Assembly (NCBI GenBank): GCA_036936605.1
Contig: JAUPFV010000004.1
Span: 289,086,009 to 289,150,008 of the forward strand
Direction of reading: 5' to 3'
Source of the DNA: Limnanthes douglasii subsp. nivea
Lineage: Eukaryota; Streptophyta; Magnoliopsida; Brassicales; Limnanthaceae
Length of the DNA stretch: 64,000 nucleotides
The notes below the pieces were generated by a model. The model did no database searches. It worked only from the letters and a program-made list of their open reading frames with translations, and was not told the origin of the DNA. The translations under genes and the position numbers were made by a program. Position 1 is the first letter of the stretch, and each line of letters opens with the position of its first letter. Below, piece after piece: positions 46,530 to 56,774 of the stretch.

Positions 46530-46682
46530 GAATTTCCAGCCATGTGAACATGTTCGTATCTGATGCCTTCGAAAGCCAACGTTAAAACCTTAAAAGCCCC
46601 CAAATATTTCACTAAATGATCTTTTCTTCCGTCAAATTGGCCAGGTGCATGGTTTATAAGGAGTTTTGAATCACTTACTAGA
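46530..46682 (-). pseudogene. Fragment of Tat archaeal-type RNase H (minus strand)
   Basis: On the minus strand the sequence parallels the aRNase H region of the inner Tat element, around 14640-14800 (the SDSQLLIHHAPGQ-like part and the following helix). It is about 150 bp long and stops abruptly at ~46683, where a plus-strand RT fragment begins. Confidence 0.5.
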
Positions 46683-47430
46683 ATAGATCAGTTCGTTGAC
46701 TCGATCTCTGGAGACTGACTACTCTCTTTCATGGATGCTTATTCCGGGTATAATCAGATTCAAATGGATCCAAAAGATCAGGAGAGTACAACTTTCATCA
46801 CATGAAGAGGTCTATACTGCTACAAGGTAATTCTGTTTGGGTTAAAGAACGTTGGAGCAATGTACCAACGCTTAGTAAACAAATATTTTGATATTCAAAT
46901 TGGAGAAACGTTGAGGTATACATAGATGACATGTTAGTCAAACGTTTAAGGGATGAGAATCATTTGGCTGACCTAGAAGAAACTTTTGCTAACTTGACCA
47001 AAATAAATTTAAAGTTGAATCCAGAAAAGTGTACATTCGGGATAAGATCCGGAAAGTTTTTAGGGTACATAGTCAGCGAGCATGGTATAGAAGTCGATCC
47101 GGTACAACTAAAGGTCCTGAGCACTATGGCATCACCAAGAACGATCAAAGAGGTACAAATCCTAATAGAAAGATTGGCAGCGTTTAACAGGTTCATATCA
47201 TGATCATCAGATAAATGCGCTCTATTTTTTCAAGTGTTAAAAATAACAAATTGTTTTGATTTGACTTAAGAGTGTTCAGAAGCTTTTCATCAAATCAAAA
47301 AGTACATTTCTTCATCGGAAATTTTGACAAAGCCAAATCTAGAGGAGAAACTTTATATATATTTAAAGTCTCAAATTACGCTGTGAGTGCGGTACCTGAA
47401 CCATATAGCTTTACAACAGATCCATCTACT
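46683..47430 (+). pseudogene. Fragment of Tat-type reverse transcriptase (plus strand)
   Basis: Plus-strand pieces match the Tat RT: DQFVDSIS, SFMDAYSGYNQIQMDPKDQE, GLKNVGAMYQRLVNK and then LADLEETFANLTKINLKLNPEKCTFGIRSGKFLGYIVSEHGI at 46931-47203. RNase H traces follow to about 47400. Several stops are present. It belongs to the same broad family as the elements at 3-23 kb but is a separate, older fragment. Confidence 0.8.
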
Positions 47431-48838
47431 TACTTAACACTATCGTACCTATTTCTTAGCACTACTCCATAGGCATCCAAACTAGGTCTTATGATTAATC
47501 ACACTGTATTTTCCTTAGCACCACTCCGTACAAGTCACAATGTGTTGATCTAATGAGCCACATGCACTCAAAACTAGGTTGTTGGTTCATCATCTTTGAA
47601 CTCCGAAAATTTCATCCACATCACATTCTGTATGGTTCCAGAGCTCTGATGCCATTTATTAGGAATATGGGTATCACATGTTATTTATTTTAGTGTAATT
47701 AGATCGACTAGTCGACCAATTTAATCATGATATATTATCAAACAAGTCGTAGAGTGCGGAGTGCACGCTTGTTAGATTATATCACGATTAAATCGGCTAT
47801 TGTTGCAAGTCAACAGAATTTCGAAATTGAAAATTTGACCGTTTTATTCAAATTTTAAATTTTAGCCGTTTTATTACAAAACCAGTTAAGATACCCTAAC
47901 TGCCCTAACTTCCAAACTGTTTTTGGTTGGTCGAATTTATAAATATGGGTTCTGTTGAAAAGAAGATCATATCATTTTTCACCCTCTCTGTTCAAAACAT
48001 ATATCTCTGATTTTATCCAATTGAAATTTTTGGAGAACCCTAAAAATATTTCAATAAGAAATTGTTTACAAGACTTCAGAGATTATCCGGAATCGAAACA
48101 CTATATTCTACATCACATACTCTGCCTCCGTATATAAGTACATACAATCCAATCTTTACACTAATATGATATTGTCCTATTTGCACCCGAAGGCCAACAT
48201 GCCTTTGCTTTTGGTCAATTTCCAAAAAGCCTCATAATAGTTAAGATATGTTCTTACTTACCTTTGACTCATCATTCCGTTGTTTTCCACTCTAATTAGG
48301 GTTTTTTTTATTACAACCATTGACTAAAAAGATTTAATCTGGAGCGTCGGTTAAGGAATAAGACTTTATTACAGTCGTTGATTAATGAGATCTAATCTGG
48401 AACGTTTGTTTAAGGATTATGTTTTTTCGAATTTTTTTCCATATTCATAAATAGATGAAGAGTATCGAGTGGTGAAAACACAAATGACAAGTGTAGAGTA
48501 CGCATTTTCTAGTGAGAGAAAACTTGGAGCTTTGTTGCACTTAAGATAGAGCTATCTAACAAGTTAAGTAATTGAGTTATTAATGCTCGATGGTCTTTTT
48601 GAATACATATAATAAGATGTTCATTGTTTGTCGATGTAGGATTTCGTCCGATCCGAATCACGGCAAACCTATCTTATACGTGTTCACAACTAAAATTTTA
48701 ATATAAACCAAAGTTGCGTGGTTTTATTTTTTCTTGTTGCACATTCGACACTTTCACTAAACAGGTTTTCAGATTCGACACTTTCACCAAACAGGTTTCG
48801 ACGAACCCGTGGTTGGATTCAACTAACGCAATCAGAAA
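47431..48838. other. AT-rich DNA with possible LTR remains
   Basis: At about 47643-47656 the minus strand reads TGGCATCAGAGCTC, one base from an initiator-Met primer-binding site. The stretch to its right (to ~48180) could be a decayed LTR on that strand, but no second LTR or duplication was found. No gene is seen. Confidence 0.35.
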
Positions 48839-49625
48839 GTTGGCTGCAAGGTTTTAAAAATCATTGAAGGCGTACGCCTTGAGGTGCACCTTGAATCGGT
48901 TCGGTTATAAAGTGAACCAAGGCGCACGCATTTAATGAAACAGATGAGGTGTGCACCTTTTTATTTAATGCGTACGCCTGAAGGCGAACGCCTCGAGGCA
49001 GTAAATGCGTACGTCTCAGTAGTAACTGCCATTCTTTAATACAGACGTTTCATATTCTTAGACTTTTGACCATCCGTTTCTCTGTCTATAAATGAAATGT
49101 ACTTTCCTTCTTTCTTTCATCTCTCTCTACTTCTTCTTCTTCTCCAAAATTTTGCCAGATCTTCAGTGTCTGTTTTTCTCATTTCATTTCGAAGGTAAGT
49201 TATTTATAGTTTCTTTACGATTGTATATAGTTTTTTCAAAAAGTTTTCTCATTTAATTTCAGTAACTGTTTATAGTTTCTTTACGATTGTATATAGTTTT
49301 CTCCAAAAATTTTCTCATTTCATTTCAGTAACTGTTATGCATGGTAACTGTTAACTTCTCCAACTGTTATGAGACTGTTTCATTAATATAAGTGTAGTTT
49401 TCATTAGACTGTTTCATTAATATAGGTGTATACACTGTTCTTTGTAATTTAATCTGTTTTCATATGACAATAACTGTTTCTGAAATTTAATATACTCTGT
49501 TTTCATTAGACTGTTTCATTAATATAGGTGTAGTTTTCATTAGCACTGTTTTGTGTAATTGTTTGCTCTGTTACCAAAATGTTAACTGCTAGTCTGTTAA
49601 CATTTATAAAATATATGTTTAGGAA

Positions 49626-52484
49626 ATGTCTGGTAAAAATAGAATAGACCCAGCTTGGAAGTATGGAGAGGAAGTACAAATACAAGAGAAAAAGGTTATC
49701 TTTATTTGGAATGCAAGTTTTGTAGGAAGGTTATCAAAGGAGGGGTGACAAGATTGAAAAACCATCTTGCCTGTAATCGTCAAGATGCAAAACCTTGTGA
49801 GAATGTCCCAACCGAAGTCCGAGAAGAAATAAAAGCCTATATGAAGAAAGGTGATGTGTTAAGACAAAAAAGCCAAGAAAATTTTGAATCTTTGGTCAAC
49901 AGAGGAGCGGATGTTGAACAACAAATTCCTCCTACTAGAAATTCTACTCGAGGAGTTAGAGGTCTGATGGATAGATTTATGTCTCCAAATGATGATACAC
50001 AAGATGGTGAGACGAATGTCAAACTTCCATCAAACATCAAAGAACAAAGAAATCAGGTATGCTTGGATATCAGACGATTTTTTTTTTTAAAATGGTATAT
50101 CATTTAATGTAGCGAACAACCTTTCTTTTGCTAATATGCTTCGGTCTATTGGTATGTTCGGACGTGGTTTAAAAATACCATCTAGTTATGAATTATCTAC
50201 TTGGATTTTAAAAGATGAGGTAAATTCTACGAACTCTACGATTGACAACATTAAGAAAACTTGGCCAAGTACGGGTGTGACTATTATGTCTGATGGGTGG
50301 ACAAATATTAGAGGTCGTCAATTGCTTAACTTTTTAGTTAATTCTCTCGAAGGAACTATTTTTTTGAAAAACATTGATGCAAGTGATTTAATCAAAGATG
50401 CGAATTTGATTTTCAAATTATTAGATGATATTGTTGAGGAAGTAGGAGAAGAGCATGTTGTCCAAGTTGTTACCGACAACGCAACTGCTTATAAAAAAGC
50501 GGGACAGATGTTAATGGAGAAAAGAAAAACTTTGTATTGGACACCATGAGCTGCCCATTGTATCGATTTAATGCTTGAGAAGATTTACAAGTTGCCTCCA
50601 CTTGCAAATGCTTATCGAAAGGCTAAGCAAATTAGTAATTTTATGGACACGGGTGGGTGCTAGCTTTGATGAGAAAATTTATAAAAAGAGAGTTAATTCG
50701 TCCAGCTGCAACACGATTTGCAACCGCAACTCTTACATTATAAAGCATGCTTCAATGCAAGAAACAGTTGGAAAAATGGTTAGTTCAAACCGGTGGAATA
50801 ATTCTGTTTGGACCAAAACATCTGAAGGTAAGACGGTAAAAAAATTAGAGACCCAAACTTTTGGAAAGGTCTAGTATATTCTTTGAAGGCTACAAAACCT
50901 TTAGTTGGTATCTTAAGATTGGTCCATTCAGAAGAATTCCAGCCATGGGTTTTTTATATGGAGCAATGGATAATGCGAAAGAAGATATTGCAAAAAAAAT
51001 TAACTCTAATTTGTCAAAATACAAAGAAATATGGGATATTATTGATGATAAATGGGACTATCAAATGCATCGAGACCTATATGCTGCCGCATATGCCTTA
51101 AACCCACAATTTAGCTACGAGCCTAATTTTTCAAATGATGCAGAAGTCACACTTGGATTGTATAATTGCATGGAGAAACTTATACCAGCAGTAGACGAAA
51201 GGAATCAAGTTCACTTGGAACTTGACAAATTTATTTACAAAATTGGTTTATTTGGTCGTTCGGAAGCAGAAGGAATAAGAAAGAAATGAGCACCTGGTAA
51301 AATTCAAATCTTCTATCTTTTTGTTGTTTTTAGTGTTTTATGTATTATAAATTTACAAACTTAATGGTTTTTTGAAGCGCATTGGTGGCGACGCTATGGT
51401 ACATGTACACCTACATTGCAAAAGTTTGGAATTAGAGTGTTAAGTTTAATATGTGCTTCGTCCGCATGTGAACGAAATTGGTCGGTCTTCAATTAAATTT
51501 ATACCAAAAGAAGTAATAGGTTGAGCACAACAAAACTAAATGCATTAGTTTTTGTCATGTACAACAAAAGGCTAAGGTTCAAACAATTGCAAAAGAAGAC
51601 AAGGATGGAAAAGAATGTCGATATCTTAATTGGCGAAGAAGTTAATACTGATGATGAGTGGCTTGTTGGATCATCTCTTGAAGTGGGAGAAAATATTTTT
51701 GAAGGAGAAGCAACGGGAAGTAGAACATGTCAAAGAGTGGTTTCAAATGATCAACCAAACAATTGGCAAGAGACTCTAGATGAACTAGATATTGAGGCTA
51801 TTGGCCAAAAGGTTGGAGAGTGGGATGAAGAACCACCACAAAATTCATCACTAGCAAAAAAAAGAAAGGAGAATACTTAGGGGTGACAATTCGGGTGGTG
51901 TCCGGCCCGACCCGGCCGAGTTTTGTCCGGTCCGAACTTAGAACGGGCCGGGTTCGGATTCAGAAAATATAACCCGCAACCGGGCCGGGCCGGGTTCGGG
52001 TTTCAAATTTGTCCTGCCCGTTCCGGTCCGAAAATCATAAAATATATATAAAAATAATATTTCTATATATAATATAAGTAATATTTTAAAAAAATAAATT
52101 AATATATTTAAAATAAATTAAAAAATATTTAAAAAATATTAAAATTAATGTCCGCGGGTCGGGCCGGGTTGACCGGCAGACATTAGCGGACGGGCTCGGG
52201 TTTGGAAATATGAGCCCGGGAGCGGGTCGGGCCGGGTTCGGGCTAAGTGCAAAAAAAAGCGGGTTCAAGCGGGCCGGCTCGAACCCGGCCCGCGGACGAC
52301 CATTGCCATCCCTAAGAATACTAGTGGAATAGGAAGTACTAGTAAAAAAGGGAAGGGAGACAAAAGGAAAGGTGTGGCTATGTCACTAATTGACGAAGAC
52401 GATTGGGATGATTATCATTCTAAACCCACCATAAGATGCAATGATAGTTATAGTAATGAAGATGATGATGCATATTTTGATTGA
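49626..52484 (+). pseudogene. hAT transposase (BED finger, DUF659-like, dimerisation domain), broken
   Basis: The ATG at 49626 opens MSGKNRIDPAWKYG, the start of a BED zinc finger. The finger (CKFCRKVIKGGVTRLKNHLA) continues in another frame from ~49680. The catalytic middle (MFGRGLKIPSSYEL, TIMSDGWTNIRGR, VVTDNATAYKKAG) lies at 50136-50549. It ends at a TGA that replaces the cysteine of the usual PCAAHCIDL. A frameshift lies in the T/A run at 50080-50093, and more stops follow. The C-terminal dimerisation domain (SSACERNWSVFN, LNALVFVMYNKRL) is at ~51380-51590. An acidic tail follows, split by the MITE and ending DDDAYFD. Confidence 0.88.
51878..52314. mobile_element. GC-rich MITE nested in the hAT transposase
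   Basis: The element is 437 bp with an exact 8-bp duplication AGAATACT at 51870-51877 and 52315-52322. Its terminal inverted repeats are TAGGGGTGACAAT on the left and TAGGGATGGCAAT on the right (reverse complement). Both flanks are strikingly rich in CCGGCCCG/CGGGCCGG words around an AT-rich centre, so it can fold back. It has no coding capacity. The 8-bp duplication points to a hAT transposase as mobiliser. It cuts the transposase tail after KKRKENT. Confidence 0.92.
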
Positions 52485-52740
52485 TGAACAACAAGTGAAC
52501 AATTTTTTTTATTACGTTCTTTTGGATATTACGTTTTATTTGGATATTTGTTATGCTATTTTGAATGCTATGTTTTATTTGAATTTATTTTGAATGTTAT
52601 ATCTTAATTAGTCATGGTTTATATGTTTTTTAGTAATATTTTAATTGATTTACGCTTTTTAAATCTCGAGACACCGTTCCGCTTTTTAAGAGCCTACCGC
52701 CTCGAGGCACTGTTCCGAATTTTCGAACATTGGTTGGCTG

Positions 52741-53087
52741 TTCTTAGAACTCAATGTTGCTGATTATTCGACGGTGAAGTGCTCTTTTAAGCGTTTCCTA
52801 ACAACAATAATTGTTATATAATTATGCGGATTTTTGAGTGGAGTCCGATAAAGTAAGCCCTGAGTTCAGTTTGAAAAATCCGAAATTTGATTCAACTTTT
52901 CTGAAAATCCTTTGTCTCTAAACAAATCCTAAGGAACTTTACACCCCCCTTATACAAAGTATCTCAAACTCTTATCAAATTAAGTCGTCTCAAAACATAC
53001 ATAACATTTACATTCCTGAAATGCAGTAAGTTTATTAACTCTCATCACTTCAACAGACCATTGGGTTGTCAAGTTTTTTGTTCCAAC
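52741..53087. other. Region between hAT element and calmodulin-binding gene
   Basis: The 347 bp show no gene. The right-hand part is the likely 3' UTR of the minus-strand gene ending at 53088. Confidence 0.55.
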
Positions 53088-54248
53088 TCATGCAGCAGCG
53101 ATCGTCAAGTTTTTGTTACCCGAAACTTTGCTTTGTTTGAGTGAAACGATCACCGTTTCAAAAGCACCAACCAATGTCTCAACTTTGCTTTTCCGGTTTT
53201 GGCCCAACCTTTTTACTGTTTCTTCAATGACATTATTAAGCAAAACCTGTGTTTCTTTCTTCTTCTGCACATCTTGATGTCTCAAAACAACTTTCTGCCC
53301 GCCACTTCCCTTTCGCTCTTCTGCGTTCACTCTTCTTCTCGCGACACTCTTCAGATTACGCTTCTCCACCGACACGCCCTTCAGATTACGCTTCTCCACC
53401 AACACACCCTTCAGATTACGCTTCTCCACCGACACTCCCCCTTGTCCAAGCTTCAGAGTCCTCGTCTCGGACTTAATGCCATGTAACGTTTTCTTGGACA
53501 GGAGATTGGCGTTCACTTGTTTAGGTTTGCTTACAGGTTTGTTTACAATGGGTAGTTCAGATTTTTGTTTTACAATCTTCTTCTGCTTTTGTAAAGAAGG
53601 AACAGCTTTTGAGCCATCGAGCTTGTTTGGATACAAAGTTTCAGCCTTTTGGGGTGTAGATACAACTTTAGCCGCTACTTTGGAACGTACCACTTTCTGT
53701 ACAACCGTGGCATCATTACCGTCTTTAATGCCAGAAGATGCTGGCTTTTCTGGTTTTGGTTTAGTCTTTGACGACGGAGCATTCTCCACAACAAAGTTAG
53801 ATTCTTTACCTTTCGAGACGTCTCTTGGTTTAGCTGACAAAGAGGGTTTCTGCTTCCTGAGAATATTTTCAGGCGACCCGGGTTTTGAGACCGGTGGTGA
53901 TTTCTTGATGACTTCAGGTGAATTTGTAACGAGGGTGCTAATTCCAGTGCTTCGAGCTTTTGTCTTAACAACAGCTGATACTGATACTGAGGTCTCGACA
54001 GGGATTACTACGTCATCGGACTTTTTAATAGTAGTTCTTTTCAGAACAGGACGTTTTGGAGTTTCGTCGATTGTATGTTTGTGTTTGCACGACTCATGAC
54101 AAGTAGTAGTCGATGGTGTTCTGAGATAGAGAGGGATTCGTTTTTCTCGTTTCTTCGAACAGATTGGTTTCTGGATTGAGTTTTGTTTCTCTTCACATCC
54201 ATCTGTTACTTCTTGTGCCGCAGTTAAGCTCATGCTCTCTTCAGCCAT
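53088..54248 (-). CDS. Plant calmodulin-binding-domain protein
   Basis: This single coding exon of 386 residues runs from MAEESMSLTAAQE to NLTIAAA. The protein is mostly disordered and very rich in Lys, Ser, Pro and Val. A cysteine motif near residue 50 (STTTCHESCKHKH) is followed by a long basic low-complexity region with a short internal repeat (GVSVEKRNLK about three times, residues ~275-302). The C-terminal domain (KVVLRHQDVQKKKETQVLLN, IEETVKRLGQNRKSKVETLVGAFETVI) matches the plant CaM-binding family by memory. Such proteins bind calmodulin through a basic amphipathic helix; this one's target is unknown. A 5'-UTR intron is likely (see 54285-55680). Confidence 0.85.
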   Translation of the reverse strand: MAEESMSLTAAQEVTDGCEEKQNSIQKPICSKKREKRIPLYLRTPSTTTCHESCKHKHTIDETPKRPVLKRTTIKKSDDVVIPVETSVSVSAVVKTKARSTGISTLVTNSPEVIKKSPPVSKPGSPENILRKQKPSLSAKPRDVSKGKESNFVVENAPSSKTKPKPEKPASSGIKDGNDATVVQKVVRSKVAAKVVSTPQKAETLYPNKLDGSKAVPSLQKQKKIVKQKSELPIVNKPVSKPKQVNANLLSKKTLHGIKSETRTLKLGQGGVSVEKRNLKGVLVEKRNLKGVSVEKRNLKSVARRRVNAEERKGSGGQKVVLRHQDVQKKKETQVLLNNVIEETVKRLGQNRKSKVETLVGAFETVIVSLKQSKVSGNKNLTIAAA

Positions 54249-54319
54249 CCAAAATGTAGTGGTGGTATGGAGAACAAAAAAAATCTACAGTCCACAATCA
54301 TGAAACTAAATAAAAAACT

Positions 54320-54322
<3 letters not shown>

Positions 54323-54356
<34 letters not shown>
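54323..54356. repeat. (TA)n microsatellite
   Basis: An uninterrupted run of about 17 TA units. Confidence 0.9.
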
Positions 54357-54358
<2 letters not shown>

Positions 54359-54639
54359 TATATGCATCCATAAAACAGCCATATCAGGGCATTGAAACTT
54401 GGATCTGATCTGATCAAAGCCAGTAAATCAAAAACTTCGAATATTTTTTTGTCAAAACAAACATACAGCTCTCGTGACATAAACAAAAAAGGCTAAGAAT
54501 ATGATTAGTCACCGGAATTTGTCAGTCATATAAAAATGGCATCGATATTTTTTTTCGGAAGAAATCTGTAGCCGCTACTCAACTAGTGCGCACGAGTAAT
54601 CAACGGCTGTAGAAGATTATTAAACTCTCAGTCTGACGC

Positions 54640-55240
54640 CGGAAGGTAAACCAGACAAAGTGACACATTCAAACGAAGAAAGTGTTTGTAAAAGGGTCAA
54701 ACACAAATGGAGGATCTTTTGGTCACGAGCTCATCCACTCCTCCACTCCACTAACCGACAACCCTTACGGGCGGTGGAGCGGTCATTATTGTGGGTCTCG
54801 CTTTTCGGTGTCACGTAGAACACTACGGATGCAAACTAAAACAAAAGGTAAACCACACAAAGGGAAAAAAATATTTTTAAAAGGTCAAACACAATTGGAG
54901 GATCTTTTGGTCACGAGCTCATCCCCTCCCCCACTCCACCAACCGACAACCCTTACGGGCGGTACAACAGTCATGATTGTGGGTCTCGCTTTTCGGTGTC
55001 ACGTAGAACAACACGGATGCAAACTAAAACAAAAGTTAAACCACACAAAGTGACATGTTCAAACGAAAAAAAGTATTTATAAAATGGTCAAACACAAAAG
55101 ATCTTTTGGTCACGACCTCATCTACTCCCCACACCACCAACTGACAACCCTTACTAGCGGTACAACGGTCATTATTGTGGGTCTCGCTTTTCGGTGTCAC
55201 GTAAAACACCACGGATGCAAACTAAAACAAAAGGTTGTTT
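54640..55240. repeat. Three tandem copies of a ~190-200-bp repeat
   Basis: The phrase GATCTTTTGGTCACGA recurs with the GGTCACGA anchor at 54721, 54909 and 55108 (spacings 188 and 199 bp). Each copy continues through CGACAACCCTTAC, GTGGGTCTCGCTTTTCGGTG and GATGCAAACTAAAAC. The copies differ by small indels and substitutions. The frames running through it (54682-55053 and 55084-55338) follow the repeat and are not considered coding. Confidence 0.9.
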
Positions 55241-55680
55241 TCTACACTTTATTTTACGGACCAATTTTGGTGACTAATCATAATTTTTTGGCGAGCAAAC
55301 AACCATATATCATTAAAACTCAAATCACTATTCCATGATTAGAATCAAGATTCTTAACCAAGCAAACAACCATAAATCACTAAGAACTCAAATCACTATT
55401 CACATCAATAAACACTAATAAATCTCAAATCAATCAAAAACATAAATCAAAATCCTAATCATATCCACTTAATCAAACCATAAATCATTACATAAACACA
55501 AAAGAATCACAAAACAACCAAACCCTTTCACTTACATCCAATCCCAAACCCATCACAACTTCATAACACAACAATAAAATTCAACACAAAAACTCAAACT
55601 TGAGTGAAACCCATTATAGCAATCAACTCAAAAACGAAAACCCATGTCCTGTTTCTATCATCAAAGCCAAAAAACATTAC

Positions 55681-55815
55681 CTTTTCTGAAAGCAGAAGGA
55701 ATCTTGATGAGCAGAGACCGATGAATGATCTTCTGTAGTAGCTGAATTTCTGGGCTCTTTTTTCCTTGCCAGCATCAACTGTTCTTTGTCTCTATATGGG
55801 TTTTTGGGTCAGTGG
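55681..55815 (-). other. Probable first (non-coding) exon and promoter of calmodulin-binding gene
   Basis: The minus strand reads a CT/AG-rich leader ending CTTTCAGAAAAG before the donor GTAATG. About 30 bp upstream of the proposed start is ATATATATAAATC (around 55838-55852), a plausible TATA box. Exact ends are unknown. Confidence 0.4.
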
Positions 55816-55859
55816 GGCTTATTCTATGCGAGACAGATTTATATATATTCTTATTCTAA

Positions 55860-56774
55860 TGATGATTCGATGATAATGAAAATTTCAACATAAAAATTTG
55901 GTGACTGAGTCCTACCTGGTTAGATCATGTGAAGTGTAAAGATAAGTTACATGTTGAATACATGTGTTTGGTTAATTGTGTTTTAAGTTACATCTCAAAA
56001 CTCTCGAGAGTTGAAACGTTTTTTAAGTGTGTCCTGTAAATCGGGTGAAATGGGGATGTCCGATTTACATATAAAATAAAATTATTTATAAAGAACCCCC
56101 TTAGTCGGAAAAAGATAAATTCAATAGCTTAGAATATTTAGTTTTTATTATGATTTAAAGAAAATATATAGTTTGTTTAGTATAATGTTTGGAGGCAGCA
56201 TCTAAATTAATTTTTTTTTTATAATTTTTTATTACAATTTAGTTAAAATAATGTCATTTGATGAGGATTGATTAATAATTTTACAATAATTTTTATTTTT
56301 AGAATTAATAAAAGTTAACTAATTTATAATGTTTAGCTATTTTTGTTGAAAAGATTATAATAACCGGATAAAAATAGGTATAATGTAAAATAAAAAAACA
56401 AACTATTTTTATAAAACCTTTATATATATAATATATATTTTTATTATTTTAAATAAATTTTTATGTTTACTCATTTATGAGGGAATGATTTTAATATAAT
56501 ATATCACATTTATTTTATTTTAAATACATTTTTATGTTTACTGTTTATATGGAATGATTTTAATATATTAGATCATATAACTTATAACTTTTGTGTTTTA
56601 TGTGTGTATAAAAAAATGGCTTTTGATGTATTTTTATAATTTAATATAATACTTAGAAATATATCTATCTACTAATTATATAATGGTAAGGACAAAATAT
56701 CGAAATATATTCTAATAAATACCATTAAAAATAACCCATGTAAATTGTATAATTTTTATAAATGAATGAAATTT
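55860..56774. other. AT-rich intergenic DNA
   Basis: No gene. The segment ~56220-56370 (TTAGTTAAAATAATGT..., TTTAGCTATTTTTGTTGAAA) resembles the sequence at ~63790-63910 on the other side of the satellite array, in the same orientation. Confidence 0.5.

Larger units (their letters stand above)
48847..52732 (+). mobile_element. Decayed autonomous hAT transposon
   Basis: The 3,886-bp element has an exact 8-bp target duplication GTTGGCTG at 48839-48846 and 52733-52740. Its imperfect terminal inverted repeats read CAAGGTTTTAAAAATC on the left and CAATGTTCGAAAATTC on the right (reverse complement). Subterminal regions are rich in GGCGTACGCC- and GCCTCGAGGC-like words. It encodes a broken BED/hAT transposase on the plus strand and contains a nested MITE at 51878-52314. 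The 8-bp duplication and transposase domains agree on the hAT superfamily. Confidence 0.9.
54285..55680 (-). other. Probable 5'-UTR intron of calmodulin-binding gene
   Basis: On the minus strand a donor AAAAG|GTAATG at 55680 and an acceptor GGACTGTAG at 54285 would remove 1.4 kb from the leader, 36 bp upstream of the ATG. It contains a TA microsatellite (54323-54356) and a three-copy tandem repeat. It is inferred from splice signals only. Confidence 0.45.

Noticed and set aside
47643..48180. A definite LTR to the right of the TGGCATCAGAGCTC motif
   Set aside because: No matching second LTR, no target duplication and no clear TG/CA ends; left as a possibility only.
53476..54099. Plus-strand frame of 207 residues opposite the calmodulin-binding gene
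   Set aside because: No domain. The minus strand carries the complete, recognisable protein.
54682..55338. Plus-strand frames through the ~190-bp tandem repeat
   Set aside because: Their similarity to each other follows from the DNA repeat. There is no domain, and the frames break at unit edges.
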